Shown: positions 53,100-62,656, numbered from the stretch's first letter. The stretch: 64,000 nucleotides of DNA from an uncultured Muribaculaceae bacterium (GCA_910583525.1 CAJTXL010000011.1:1-64000); one strand, 5' to 3'. Made by a program: numbers and translations. Notes: a model not told the origin generated them from the letters alone.

Positions 53100-53130
53100 T
53101 GCCGCGCCGTTGATTTTCAACAGCGCGGCA
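53100..53130 (-). terminator. Terminator of the nadA-leuS-rdgB-porZ operon
   Basis: On the minus strand a 14-bp stem with one mismatch (TGCCGCGC/GCGCGGCA outside, GTTGA/TCAAC inside) is followed by a run of seven T. It lies 57 bp after the stop at 53187 and overlaps the -7 box of panB. Confidence 0.75.
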
Positions 53131-53159
53131 AAGTTAGTCAATTTTTCCGAGAGAGCCAA
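53129..53159 (-). promoter_or_regulatory. Promoter of panB
   Basis: On the minus strand TAACTTTG (53129-53136) is preceded after 20 bp by TTG (53157-53159). The upstream hairpin's first bases fall in the -7 box, so the two elements share DNA. Confidence 0.7.
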
Positions 53160-53186
53160 GGTGATTGCAGCATAGACAGCATAAAG

Positions 53187-53717
53187 CTAACGCATGCCGA
53201 GCTGTGCCAACAGCTCTATCGCCTCATCGGCCGACATTGTACGCTGCGCTGCGAGGCGGTCGGCAAAACGCCGGGCAATCTCCTGAACACCCGAATGACG
53301 GAAAACACGGTCGACATAGCTGAGGCAGTTTCCGAAGAGGGCATCGGCCTCATCTGTGTCGAGGGCACAATGCTCCCGGGCTTCTTCGCGCACGGCAAGC
53401 ATTACGTGGTGAGTGTCGGCCGGCGTCATCGTCATATGGTCTAATATATACCGGCGACATGCTATGTTGCCGAGTACCATCGAAGTAGTGGCACGTAATT
53501 CTTGTACTGTCTGTTCCCATACGATTTTTGCCGACATGCGTGGATTTCCTTTCAGGCCGAAGCTGTTGGCCATTACCATACATTCGCCGGGGTCGGCATC
53601 AATCTTTATTTCGGCAAGAAGATGGCCTCCATCACAAGCGACCAAAGAGATTGCCATTCCGGCTATGCCATATGTTTTGTCGCGCTCGTCGGCGTAGCGC
53701 AGATTCGGTTCTTCCAT
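53187..53717 (-). CDS. Conserved-looking protein of unknown function
   Basis: 176 residues from the ATG at 53717 (MEEPNLRYADERDKTYG); an ATG at 53765 would add 16 residues. The N-terminal part is beta-rich (AISLVACDGGHLLAEIKIDADPGE), the rest helical, with a helix repeat that includes ATTSMVLGNIACRRYILDH and HHVMLAVREEAREH. No signal peptide, membrane helix or known motif is seen. It is the last gene of the nadA-leuS-rdgB-porZ run, right after porZ, and is followed by a good terminator. Base composition matches the neighbours, so it is likely a resident gene. Confidence 0.65.
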   Translation of the reverse strand: MEEPNLRYADERDKTYGIAGMAISLVACDGGHLLAEIKIDADPGECMVMANSFGLKGNPRMSAKIVWEQTVQELRATTSMVLGNIACRRYILDHMTMTPADTHHVMLAVREEAREHCALDTDEADALFGNCLSYVDRVFRHSGVQEIARRFADRLAAQRTMSADEAIELLAQLGMR

Positions 53718-53769
53718 CTGAGAAGCTGTAAAAAAAACTTTTTTTGAGTTAAACGCCACTGACACAATA

Positions 53770-56181
53770 TCAGTTCACCACCATGATTTTGGCTACGGCT
53801 CCCGAAGAGCTTCCAGAGGCGTTCTGCGAGGCAAAAACAAGGTAAACGCCCGTCTTGACACGCCGCCCGTCGGCATCGCATCCGTCCCAAGCAACCATGC
53901 CGCCTTCGGAACGCCCTGTAAAGAACACATTGCCCGAGATATCGGCGATTTTCACCAAGGAATCATCCATAAGCCCGGCAATGGTTATCCATCCGGTATA
54001 GTCGGGCCGGACGGGGTTGGGATAGGCATAGACCTCAGAGTAATCGTCGGCGGCAGGCGACGAGTCGCTGTCGAACGAGACCATGCCGTTAGGCGTGGCG
54101 AAATACACACGATTGCTGTTGGGGTCGCACGCTATGGCCCATACCGAGTTCGACGGCAGCGGAGAGTTCTCTGTTGTGTAGTGCGCCAAAATTTTGGTGC
54201 CGTCGGCGCTTACCAAATAAGCGCCCGAAGTGCTCGAACCGAGCCATTTGCGGTTCGACGGGTCTACGGCAATGGCATAGACGTTTTCGGTTTCAAGGAG
54301 ATAATCACCATAGTTTGTACCGTCGTTACGCGGCACTATAGGACGTTTCACCCTCAAATCATTCGACAAGGCATCGGCCGGATTAGCTATATAGAACACA
54401 CCACGGTCGGTACCGAACCATACTTGCCCGTTTTGGTCTTCGGTAATATCGTAATTAAAGATTTGTTTGAGTGAGTTGCCTTCGGTATCGGTTACGCTTT
54501 GGTAATGGTGCGATTTGTCATCGGCAAGACGCAACGGAGTGCCGTTGTCATCATATGCCAAAAAGCCGAAATCGCGCGCACCGACCTTGTAAAACTTATA
54601 ACGGCTTTTTTTGCAGAACATCGAACCGGCGTCGCGGTCGAACATATAGCCGTCGTTCAATATTTTGTCGGCAGTGATTGAAACCCAATCGTCTTTTGTG
54701 ATTTTGCCGTATTGATGCACCTTATTTGCCGGAAGAATAAGTAGCGTGCGTGCGTTTCCTTTAGCATAGCCGGCAACAATCCATAGGTTTCCGTCGGCAT
54801 CCATGTTTACATCCATCGCACGGTGAAGCCACCACCCGTCAGGCCAAGGCGTATTGTCTTTATTGTAGGAGTCGAGTATGTCGCCATTCTTCACCGCGTG
54901 CACACCAGATATGTTACTCGATATGAAATACAACTCAGGGTCGTCGTTGTCAGTAACAAAACGGTTGGTTCCGCTCACGCGGCCGTTATTGTGCTGGAAG
55001 TCGACCTTCGAGGCATACCTGGAGGCATCTTTCACAGCAACATCGATAATCTTACCTCCAACTATGGCATCTGTATGCTGCGGCTTGTCATAGTTGTCTC
55101 CGGGGTCGGCATATATCGATGTGTTCGAAGGTTCAGACACATATAAGCGTGAGTTGCCGGCGCTCCATTTCATATATGTCACCTCACTCATCGAAAAACC
55201 TTCGGGTTTGGCAAGGTTCAACAACTGTGTCGGGGTATCTTTAGACAAATCGTACCGGCCGAGTACACCGTCGGTCTCGACCCACACCGACGAAACCGAT
55301 GCGGCACCACGGGGAACAGAGGCTTTAAGTGCTTCCGGAATAGGTTTTGTGGTGACATTGCCGTCGATATCTATGAAATAATAATTCACATTGTCTGAAA
55401 ACATGGCACCTTCGGAGCCTCGCAGAAGCACAGGATTATGCAGCGTGCTCACTTTCCGGCGGTCTATTCGGTTATTTGCAATGTTTATCTCGGTAATGAA
55501 AGTACCGTCGCCATGGCATGAAATCAAAGTGGTGCGACCCAACCATTCAAGACCATAGGTGGCCCAAAGCTTGCACACCAACTCGAATTTGTCAAAATTC
55601 GAATGTATTCCTTCAAGTGGCGATTTATACAAGTCATTATCAATGCGTATGAGTAGCTGGCCGTCCTGAACAAATATGTGGTTCACATTTTTGTTGAAAA
55701 TTCCCGACTCCACCACTTCGTGGCGCAAGTCGTCATAAATGACAAAGCCGAAAGCGGTGGCGATGTATATTCGTCCGTCTACGAATATGGCGTCGTTGAT
55801 TGTACGCTCGCCCATAAGAACGGCATCGCGTATTTCAGGCAGATTTACCACTTTTCCGTTGTCATACACCAAATCGATGTTGCCCGAAGCATATGCGACG
55901 AAAAGATAGCCTTTGGCCTTGTTATATAAGACCTTGGTAATCGCGCCTCTCTCCGACAGTTTGTCAGAGGTGCTGAAGTTGTATGATTCGTTGTCGTCGA
56001 AACCGTAATGCAGCAGCGAATTGCCGGTAAACGCATACACCCCGTCGGAATTCTCGACAACCTGCGAGAATGTATCGCCAACCGTAGGATATACCGTCCA
56101 TCGGCCGTTCTTCTGTTGGGCTGCGGAAGAAAGGGTGAAAACTAAAATTGCGGCAAAAAGAGCAAAGGCTTTACGTATCAT
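53770..56181 (-). CDS. porZ: PorZ-like type IX secretion protein (two beta-propellers plus C-terminal domain)
   Basis: 803 residues, with a signal peptide (cleavage after Ala21-Gln). The N-terminal part is a run of propeller blades (WTVYPTVGDTFSQVVENSDGVYAFTGNSLLHY, then YLFVAYASGNIDLVYDNG), as in the PorZ N-terminal domain. The second half has blades of two-component-propeller type (DITEDQNGQVWFGTDRGVFYI, VDPSNRKWLGSSTSGAYLV). The end (AYPNPVRPDYTGWITI to AKIMVVN) is a T9SS C-terminal domain. PorZ (about 776 residues in Porphyromonas gingivalis) belongs to the surface attachment complex that processes T9SS cargo. A sensor-like propeller protein of other function is the alternative. Confidence 0.72.
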   Translation of the reverse strand: MIRKAFALFAAILVFTLSSAAQQKNGRWTVYPTVGDTFSQVVENSDGVYAFTGNSLLHYGFDDNESYNFSTSDKLSERGAITKVLYNKAKGYLFVAYASGNIDLVYDNGKVVNLPEIRDAVLMGERTINDAIFVDGRIYIATAFGFVIYDDLRHEVVESGIFNKNVNHIFVQDGQLLIRIDNDLYKSPLEGIHSNFDKFELVCKLWATYGLEWLGRTTLISCHGDGTFITEINIANNRIDRRKVSTLHNPVLLRGSEGAMFSDNVNYYFIDIDGNVTTKPIPEALKASVPRGAASVSSVWVETDGVLGRYDLSKDTPTQLLNLAKPEGFSMSEVTYMKWSAGNSRLYVSEPSNTSIYADPGDNYDKPQHTDAIVGGKIIDVAVKDASRYASKVDFQHNNGRVSGTNRFVTDNDDPELYFISSNISGVHAVKNGDILDSYNKDNTPWPDGWWLHRAMDVNMDADGNLWIVAGYAKGNARTLLILPANKVHQYGKITKDDWVSITADKILNDGYMFDRDAGSMFCKKSRYKFYKVGARDFGFLAYDDNGTPLRLADDKSHHYQSVTDTEGNSLKQIFNYDITEDQNGQVWFGTDRGVFYIANPADALSNDLRVKRPIVPRNDGTNYGDYLLETENVYAIAVDPSNRKWLGSSTSGAYLVSADGTKILAHYTTENSPLPSNSVWAIACDPNSNRVYFATPNGMVSFDSDSSPAADDYSEVYAYPNPVRPDYTGWITIAGLMDDSLVKIADISGNVFFTGRSEGGMVAWDGCDADGRRVKTGVYLVFASQNASGSSSGAVAKIMVVN

Positions 56182-56211
56182 GGTTATTTATAATATTGAG
56201 GAGTAGTCTAT

Positions 56212-56802
56212 TTAGTTGCATGCTGCGGCGAGGTATTCGGCCAATTTTTCGACCGCCCGTCCACGGTGGCTGACTGCGTTTTTTTCATCGGCGCCGGCCT
56301 GTGCGAAAGTACACTCCCAACCGTCGGGCCTGAACAAAGGGTCGTAGCCGAAACCGGCAATGCCTGTCGGACGGTCGATTATCTCACCTTCGACAACGCC
56401 TTCAAAAAACGCCGGAGCATCGTTGCCTCTCAACAAAGCTATGCAGCAACGGAAACGGGCATGCCTGTCGGCGATGCCGACAAGCTCTCCGAGGAGTTTT
56501 TCGTTGTTTGCCGTATCGTCGCCATGAACGCCTGAATAACGGGCGCTATGTATGCCGGGAGCACCGCCGAGGGCGTCGACTTCAAGACCCGAGTCGTCGG
56601 CAAAGCAGTCGTAACCGTATTTATCCTTTATCCACCGGGCTTTCTGCAAGGCGTTTCCCTCGAATGTCTCGGCGGTTTCGGGGATGTCGTCATGGCAGCC
56701 AATCTCGGCAAGCGAAAGCACCTGCCAACGGCTTCCGAGCATCTGACGGATTTCGGCAAGCTTATGGGCGTTGTTTGTCGCGAATACAATCTTTTCCATC
56801 AT
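56212..56802 (-). CDS. rdgB: Non-canonical purine NTP pyrophosphatase (RdgB/HAM1)
   Basis: 196 residues. FATNNAHKLAEI at the start, FADDSGLEVDALGGAPGIHSARYSG near residue 65 and FGYDPLFRPDG near 150 are the family's nucleotide and metal sites. It removes ITP, dITP and XTP from the nucleotide pool. Two adjacent ATGs (56802 and 56799) are possible starts. It lies 36 bp after leuS and 30 bp before porZ. Confidence 0.95.
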   Translation of the reverse strand: MMEKIVFATNNAHKLAEIRQMLGSRWQVLSLAEIGCHDDIPETAETFEGNALQKARWIKDKYGYDCFADDSGLEVDALGGAPGIHSARYSGVHGDDTANNEKLLGELVGIADRHARFRCCIALLRGNDAPAFFEGVVEGEIIDRPTGIAGFGYDPLFRPDGWECTFAQAGADEKNAVSHRGRAVEKLAEYLAAACN

Positions 56803-56838
56803 GTTGTTAACGGCAGGACATTGCTTTTATTGTGCCTC

Positions 56839-59610
56839 TCAGCCCACTACGATGTTCACAATCTTGCCGGGCACGACAATCACCTTGCGTATGGTTTTGC
56901 CGTCGAGCCACTTCGCCGCGCCGGCATCGGCGAGTGCGGTCGCCTGTATCTCGTCGTTGGTGGCTTCGGCGGCAACGGAGATATTGTAGCGTGCCTTGCC
57001 GTTGAACGATACAGCCATAGTACGTGTCGATTCGACAAGATATTTCTCGTCGAACTTAGGCCACGTAGCGTCGCATACGGTCTCGGCATTGCCCAACGCA
57101 CTATGCCACAGCTCTTCGGCGACATGCGGCGCAAAGGGGGCGAGCACCACGAGCAGCTGTTCGAGCACCGCGCGCGAGCGGCACTTCTGCTGGGCGAGTT
57201 CGTTGACACATATCATAAACGCGGCGACCGATGTATTGAATGAGAAATTCTCGATGTCGGCACTTACTTTCTTGATGAGCTTATGCAGGCTCTTGAGATT
57301 TTCGGCCGAGGGCTCGCTATCGTCAACGAGAAGCTCGTCGCCTTTATAGAAGAGCGACCAAAGCTTTTTGACAAAGCGGAACACACCGTCGATACCGTGC
57401 GTATCCCAAGGCTTGCTCTGCTCTACCGGGCCGAGGAACATCTCGTAGAGACGCAGAGTGTCGGCGCCGTAGCGCTCTATCATATCGTCGGGGTTAACGA
57501 CGTTGAACATCGACTTCGACATTTTCTCCACGGCCGAACCGCAGATATACCGCCCGTCTTCAAGGATGAACTCGGCATCGGCAAACTCGGGACGCCATGC
57601 GCGGAAGGCGTCGAGGTCGAGCACATCATCGCGGACGATGTTGATGTCGACATGTATAGGCGTGGTGTCGTAGTCGCCTTTGAGACCGGCGCTTACAAAA
57701 GTATTGGTGTCTTTGATGCGGTAAACAAAGTTACTGCGACCCTGAATCATGCCCTGGTTGATAAGCTTGCGGAAAGGCTCGTCATCGACAACGACACCGT
57801 AGTCATAGAGGAATTTGTTCCAGAAACGGCTGTAGATAAGGTGTCCCGTGGCATGCTCGGAACCGCCTACGTAAAGGTCGACACTGCGCCAATATCCGTT
57901 GGCCTCTTTCGACACAAGAGCGTCGGCGTTGTGCGGGTCCATATATCGGAGATAGTAGGCCGACGAGCCTGCGAAGCCCGGCATTGTATTGAGTTCGAGA
58001 GGATAGCCCTCGGGCGTGCACCAGTTTTTTGCACGGCCCAACGGCGGTTCACCCGTCTCGGTAGGCAGATATTTGTCAATTTCGGGCAATTCGAGCGGCA
58101 GCTCGTTATATGGCGTGGCGATACCGTCGACATAGCACACGGGAATTGGCTCTCCCCAATAACGCTGACGGCTGAAAATGGCGTCGCGCAGACGGTAATT
58201 GACTTTCACACGTCCGATTCCGGCTTCTTCTACGTATTTCTTTGCGGCAGCGATGGCATCTTTCACCGTCAGTCCGTTGAGTTTGAGCGACGGGCCGTCG
58301 GAGTTTATCATTATGCCCTCTTTGGCATCCATCGAAGCCTCCGACACATCGGCGCCTTCGATGAGAGGTATTATCGGCAGGTCGAAATGCCGCGCGAAAG
58401 CATAGTCGCGACTGTCGTGGGCAGGCACCGCCATTATGGCGCCGGTGCCATAGCCGGCAAGCACATAGTCGCTGACCCAAACGGGCACTTTCTTACCCGA
58501 TAGCGGATTTATTGCGTAAGAGCCGGAGAAAACGCCCGTAACTTTTTTGTCTATCATACGCTCACGCTCGGTGCGATGGCGTATCGATGCAAGGTATTCG
58601 TCGACGGCGGCGCGACGGTCGGGCGTTACGACCATGTCGACATATTTGCTTTCGGGCGCGAGCACCATGAACGTTACGCCGAAGACGGTATCGGCACGCG
58701 TCGTGAATATTTCAAGTTCAAGGTCGTCGCGCCCGTCGATTTTAAAGCGCATTTCGGCACCTTCGGAGCGCCCAATCCAATTGCGTTGGGTTTCTTTGAT
58801 GGATTCCGACCAGTCTATCTTGTCAAGTCCGCGCAAAAGCCGTTCGGCATACGCCGATACTCTGAGGCACCACTGCCACATCTCTTTCTGCACCACAGGA
58901 TAACCGCCACGGACCGAAACACCTTCGCTCACCTCGTCGTTGGCGAGCACGGTTCCGAGTTTTGGGCACCAGTTCACCATCGTATTGCCAAGATAAGCGA
59001 TGCGGTAGTTCATGAGCACATCGGCCTGAGCCTTCTTGTCCATCGCCTTCCAATCGTCGGCAGTGAAAGACTTCTCTTTGGAGCATGCGGCATCGAGGCC
59101 GTCGGTGCCTTTGGCCTCGAAATGCTTCACAAGGTCTTCAATCGGCATCGCGCGGTCGGCCCGGCGGTCGTAGTACGACCCGAACATTTTCAGAAACGCC
59201 CATTGGGTCCACTTATAGAAATCGGGGTCGCAGGTACGCAAGGTGCGGTTCCAATCATAAGAAAAGCCGATATTGTCGAGCTGGCTGCGGTATCGTGCGA
59301 TGTTCTCTCTTGTCGTCACTTCGGGATGCTGCCCGGTCTGTATGGCATACTGCTCTGCCGGCAGGCCATAGGCGTCGAAGCCCATGGGATGAAGCACATT
59401 GAAGCCTTGCAGCCGTTTGTAGCGGGCGAAAATGTCGCTGGCGATGTATCCGAGCGGATGACCGACGTGCAGCCCGGCGCCCGACGGATAGGGAAACATG
59501 TCGAGCACATAGTATTTGGGACGCGAGGGGTCTATGTCTACACGGTATATGTCGCCGTCTTTCCAATACTTGCGGACACGGCTTTCTATTTCTTTATGAT
59601 TGTATTCCAT
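56839..59610 (-). CDS. leuS: Leucyl-tRNA synthetase
   Basis: 923 residues. The class I signatures HVGH (48-51) and KMSKS (about residue 690) are intact. The editing domain with its Thr-rich and Asp sites (FTTRADTVFGVTFMVLAPE and GYGTGAIMAVPAHDSRDY) is complete, so mischarged tRNA-Leu can be cleared. It follows nadA by 21 bp in a minus-strand operon. Confidence 0.97.
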   Translation of the reverse strand: MEYNHKEIESRVRKYWKDGDIYRVDIDPSRPKYYVLDMFPYPSGAGLHVGHPLGYIASDIFARYKRLQGFNVLHPMGFDAYGLPAEQYAIQTGQHPEVTTRENIARYRSQLDNIGFSYDWNRTLRTCDPDFYKWTQWAFLKMFGSYYDRRADRAMPIEDLVKHFEAKGTDGLDAACSKEKSFTADDWKAMDKKAQADVLMNYRIAYLGNTMVNWCPKLGTVLANDEVSEGVSVRGGYPVVQKEMWQWCLRVSAYAERLLRGLDKIDWSESIKETQRNWIGRSEGAEMRFKIDGRDDLELEIFTTRADTVFGVTFMVLAPESKYVDMVVTPDRRAAVDEYLASIRHRTERERMIDKKVTGVFSGSYAINPLSGKKVPVWVSDYVLAGYGTGAIMAVPAHDSRDYAFARHFDLPIIPLIEGADVSEASMDAKEGIMINSDGPSLKLNGLTVKDAIAAAKKYVEEAGIGRVKVNYRLRDAIFSRQRYWGEPIPVCYVDGIATPYNELPLELPEIDKYLPTETGEPPLGRAKNWCTPEGYPLELNTMPGFAGSSAYYLRYMDPHNADALVSKEANGYWRSVDLYVGGSEHATGHLIYSRFWNKFLYDYGVVVDDEPFRKLINQGMIQGRSNFVYRIKDTNTFVSAGLKGDYDTTPIHVDINIVRDDVLDLDAFRAWRPEFADAEFILEDGRYICGSAVEKMSKSMFNVVNPDDMIERYGADTLRLYEMFLGPVEQSKPWDTHGIDGVFRFVKKLWSLFYKGDELLVDDSEPSAENLKSLHKLIKKVSADIENFSFNTSVAAFMICVNELAQQKCRSRAVLEQLLVVLAPFAPHVAEELWHSALGNAETVCDATWPKFDEKYLVESTRTMAVSFNGKARYNISVAAEATNDEIQATALADAGAAKWLDGKTIRKVIVVPGKIVNIVVG

Positions 59611-59631
59611 TGCAGGTTCTGGTGGATATGT

Positions 59632-60597
59632 TTACTTTGATAATTCGAGCATACGGTTTATGGGTCGGAGCGCCTTTTCGGCCAAAACGGGGTCGATATG
59701 CACTTCGGGCGCTTCCGCCACGAGGCAGTCGCGCAATTTGGCGAGCGTGTTGAGCTTCATATATGCGCAATCGTTGCAGGCACATGTGCTGTCAGACGGC
59801 GGCACGGGGATGAAAGTCTTATCCGGCGCGGCTTTGCGCATCTGGTGGAGTATGCCGCTTTCCGTTGCCACGATAAACTCAGTAGCATCGCTCGCAAGGG
59901 CATATTCAAGCAAGGCCGCCGTCGACCCTACCTTGTCGGCGAGCAGCACCACCGGCCTGCGGCACTCGGGATGCACAAGCACGGGGGCATCAGGATGCAA
60001 GGCCTTGAGTTCGACAAGCTTTTCGGCAGAGAAGCGTTCGTGCACATGGCATGCGCCGTCCCACAGCAGCATTTCACGGCCGGTAACGGAGTTGATATAA
60101 GCTCCGAGGTTTCGGTCAGGGCCGAAAATAAGCTTGGCGTCGGCAGGAAAACTATCAACAATCTTACGGGCGTTTCCCGACGTGACAAGCACATCCGACA
60201 AGGCCTTGACTCCTACTGTCGTATTGACATATGAAATCACCGTATATCCGGGGTGTGCCTTTACAAAAGCCTCGAAACTATCGGCCGGACAGCTGTCGGC
60301 AAGCGAGCATCCGGCATCGGTGTCGGGCACAAGCACCTTTTTGTCGGGACATAGCAGTTTCACGGTCTCGCCCATGAAGTTGACGCCGCACATCACAATG
60401 ATTTCAGCATCCGATGCCGCCGTAGCGGCCTTTTGCGCAAGCGCCAACGAATCACCGACAAAGTCAGCGATGTCCTGGATGGCGCCGTCGACATAATAGT
60501 GCGCCAGAATGACGGCCTTTTTATCCTTTTTCAGACGCAGTATATCAGCTTTCAGACTCTCGTCGGAAGCCGCACTGCCCTTAGCGTGACAATTCAT
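59632..60597 (-). CDS. nadA: Quinolinate synthase
   Basis: 321 residues. The opening AVILAHYYVDGAIQDIADFVGDSLALA and the three [4Fe-4S] cysteine sites (MCGVNFMGE near residue 80, HPECRRP near 210, and ACNDCAYMKLNTL near 275-290) match NadA. The enzyme joins iminoaspartate and dihydroxyacetone phosphate to quinolinate, the start of de novo NAD synthesis. It heads the operon nadA-leuS-rdgB-porZ-unknown; nadB and nadC are not in the window. Confidence 0.95.
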   Translation of the reverse strand: MNCHAKGSAASDESLKADILRLKKDKKAVILAHYYVDGAIQDIADFVGDSLALAQKAATAASDAEIIVMCGVNFMGETVKLLCPDKKVLVPDTDAGCSLADSCPADSFEAFVKAHPGYTVISYVNTTVGVKALSDVLVTSGNARKIVDSFPADAKLIFGPDRNLGAYINSVTGREMLLWDGACHVHERFSAEKLVELKALHPDAPVLVHPECRRPVVLLADKVGSTAALLEYALASDATEFIVATESGILHQMRKAAPDKTFIPVPPSDSTCACNDCAYMKLNTLAKLRDCLVAEAPEVHIDPVLAEKALRPINRMLELSK

Positions 60598-60622
60598 TTT
60601 GTTTCAAAAATTTTTGATAGCG

Positions 60623-60653
60623 CAAAAGTAATAAAAAATCCCCACCCCCACAA
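60623..60653 (-). promoter_or_regulatory. Promoter of the nadA operon
   Basis: On the minus strand TACTTTTG (60623-60630) is preceded after 20 bp by TTG (60651-60653), 25 bp before the nadA ATG. Confidence 0.7.
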
Positions 60654-60667
60654 ACGCGCGTTCATGC

Positions 60668-60698
60668 TTGAATGATAGGACACATTTCATTAATTTTG
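60668..60698 (+). promoter_or_regulatory. Promoter of the Crp/Fnr-family gene
   Basis: TTG (60668-60670), 20 bp, TAATTTTG (60691-60698). It stands back to back with the nadA promoter. Confidence 0.7.
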
Positions 60699-60726
60699 CA
60701 GACGCAAAACAATAATTTGCACGCCC

Positions 60727-61317
60727 ATGCACACCGTAACACCCACCGACATACCCACCATACTAAAAACCATGCGGTCGGCATGGCCGGTAGGCGACGA
60801 ATCGGTCAGCGAGCTGGCTCGATGCCTATCGCCATGCCGCTTTCCCAAAAGGCACAGGCTGGTAGAGGAAGGGCGCGCATATGGAAAGGCATATTTCATC
60901 GAGCGCGGAATGACACGTTCTTACTGGTTCGTCGACGGAGAAGAAATCACGACATCCTTTTCAACCGAAGGCGGCATCGTTTTCAGCATGGATGAACTTT
61001 ATTACAATAAGGTAAGCGAAGAATATGTCGAGACAATAGAGCCGGTCGAGGCATTCGCCATTTCAATAGAAGATTTGCGTAGGCTTTTCGCCACCAGGCT
61101 CGACCTTGCCAACTGGGGGCGTGTAATACACCAAAATGAATACAGGCGCCTGCACCGCTCACACAAAAACAGACTGACACTTCCTGCAAAAGAACGATAC
61201 GAGGCATTCAAAGCGGAGTTCCCCGAGGTATGCCGCAGGGCGCAGCTCGGATACATAGCGTCGTATCTCGGCATAACACAATCTACGCTGAGCCGCATCA
61301 GAAACTCCATTATTTGA
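60727..61317 (+). CDS. Crp/Fnr family transcriptional regulator
   Basis: 196 residues. An N-terminal cyclic-nucleotide-binding-like beta-roll (about 20-110; KRHRLVEEGRAYGKAYFIERGM, then IEPVEAFAISIEDL) is followed by a short C-terminal helix-turn-helix (AQLGYIASYLGITQSTLSRIR). No Fnr-type cysteine set is seen at the N-terminus, so an oxygen-sensing cluster is unlikely. It is of the short Bacteroidota subgroup; ligand and targets are unknown. The gene is divergent from nadA and upstream of an acyltransferase gene. Confidence 0.9.
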   Translation: MHTVTPTDIPTILKTMRSAWPVGDESVSELARCLSPCRFPKRHRLVEEGRAYGKAYFIERGMTRSYWFVDGEEITTSFSTEGGIVFSMDELYYNKVSEEYVETIEPVEAFAISIEDLRRLFATRLDLANWGRVIHQNEYRRLHRSHKNRLTLPAKERYEAFKAEFPEVCRRAQLGYIASYLGITQSTLSRIRNSII

Positions 61318-61349
61318 CATAGGGCAAATTTCCTGTCGCATACTTTGCC

Positions 61350-61365
61350 TAACTTTGCCAAAGTT
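61350..61365 (+). promoter_or_regulatory. Possible -7 box overlapped by a short palindrome
   Basis: TAACTTTG (61350-61357) fits TAnnTTTG, 28 bp before the acyltransferase ATG, and is overlapped by the palindrome AACTTT-GCC-AAAGTT (61351-61365). A -33 element is not clear. It could be an operator, for instance for the neighbouring Crp/Fnr-type protein. Confidence 0.4.
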
Positions 61366-61384
61366 TTAAGACAGAACCAAAAAG

Positions 61385-62557
61385 ATGAACAGCACCTCAA
61401 CATCCGACAACTACCGAATATCGACCGTTCCGGGCGCGGAAAACAGCTCTAAACCGCGCTACGAACTGCTCGACGGACTTCGCGGCGTGGCAGCCATATT
61501 CGTAATCCTCTATCATTTCGGCGAAGGCTTCGCCACAAGCCCCGTCGACCAGATGATGAACCACGGCTACCTTGCCGTCGACTTTTTCTTCATCCTGTCG
61601 GGCTTCGTAATCGGATATGCCTACGACGACCGTTGGCAACGAGGCATGACTGCCGACAATTTCATGCTCAGGCGCGTAATACGCCTGCACCCGATGGTGA
61701 TACTTAGCGTAATCTTCGGGGCCGTCGCCTATCTCATACAAGGCAGCGTGAAGTGGGATGGCACGCCTATGCCACTGTCGATGCTCCTGTTGGCGCTGCT
61801 CCTCGGCATTTTTCTAATTCCCGTGCTCCCCGGCGCAGGCGCCGATGTCAGGGGCAACAACGAAATGTTTCCGCTCAACGGGCCGAGCTGGTCGCTTTTC
61901 TTCGAATATATAGGCAGTATATTGTACGCCGTATGGCTTCACCGCCTCAGCTCCAAGTGGCTTCGCATAGTGACAGCCGTCTCGGCCTGCGGACTGGCCG
62001 TCATGGCCTTGGGCAACTTCTCCGGCAGCTACAATATCGGCATGGGGTGGACATTGGCGGAATACGGGTTCCTAGGCGGATTTTTCAGGCTGTCCTTCTC
62101 CTTTTCCATCGGCCTGCTGATGTCGAGAGGTTTCCGCCCACGAAAAATACGGAGTGCATTTTGGCTATGCTCCGCCATGCTTGCCGCCGTCTTTGCCACG
62201 CCATATGTCGGCGGCGCTTCGATGCCCATGCTCAACGCCGGCTTCGACCTGGTGTGCACACTGTTCATATTCCCGGCCATCGTATATATAGGTGCATGCG
62301 GCACAACCACCGATGCGGCATCGACTCGTATCTGCGACACTTTAGGGCAACTCTCCTACCCCGTCTACATAATCCACTACCCTATCATGTACCTCTTCTA
62401 CGCATGGGTGTGGAACAACGGCAAGACACTCGCCGAAGCATGGCCGGTGTGCTCCGTCCTCTTCGTGGCGATTCTTCTTATGGCATGGTTCGCCTACCGC
62501 TTTTACGACCTGCCCGTGCGCACATATCTCACGCACCGCTTTCTACGCCGCCGCTGA
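61385..62557 (+). CDS. Membrane-bound acyltransferase (OafA/YrhL family)
   Basis: 390 residues with about ten membrane helices. The opening LLDGLRGVAAIFVILYHFGEGF, with its conserved Arg and His, and the VDFFFILSGFVIGYAYDDRW block define the acyltransferase-3 family. Members O-acylate sugars of surface polysaccharides, lipid A or peptidoglycan using an acyl donor from the cytosol. No glycan synthesis genes lie next to it, so the target is open. A hairpin terminator follows. Confidence 0.92.
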   Translation: MNSTSTSDNYRISTVPGAENSSKPRYELLDGLRGVAAIFVILYHFGEGFATSPVDQMMNHGYLAVDFFFILSGFVIGYAYDDRWQRGMTADNFMLRRVIRLHPMVILSVIFGAVAYLIQGSVKWDGTPMPLSMLLLALLLGIFLIPVLPGAGADVRGNNEMFPLNGPSWSLFFEYIGSILYAVWLHRLSSKWLRIVTAVSACGLAVMALGNFSGSYNIGMGWTLAEYGFLGGFFRLSFSFSIGLLMSRGFRPRKIRSAFWLCSAMLAAVFATPYVGGASMPMLNAGFDLVCTLFIFPAIVYIGACGTTTDAASTRICDTLGQLSYPVYIIHYPIMYLFYAWVWNNGKTLAEAWPVCSVLFVAILLMAWFAYRFYDLPVRTYLTHRFLRRR

Positions 62558-62599
62558 CAGAAACAACGCCATACACCGCCAAACGGCTCATCGGCCAAC

Positions 62600-62635
62600 A
62601 AAATGCAAGCTTTTTTTACAATTGCTTGCATTTTT
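62600..62635 (+). terminator. Terminator of the acyltransferase gene
   Basis: An 11-bp stem AAAATGCAAGC/GCTTGCATTTT (62600-62610 with 62624-62634) ends in a T-run, 43 bp after the stop. Confidence 0.7.
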
Positions 62636-62656
62636 GATTTTATTCCTTTATCTTTG
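62626..62656 (+). promoter_or_regulatory. Promoter of the secreted protein-RHS pair
   Basis: TTG (62626-62628), 20 bp, TATCTTTG (62649-62656), 31 bp before the ATG. Its -33 part overlaps the preceding terminator stem. Confidence 0.55.
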
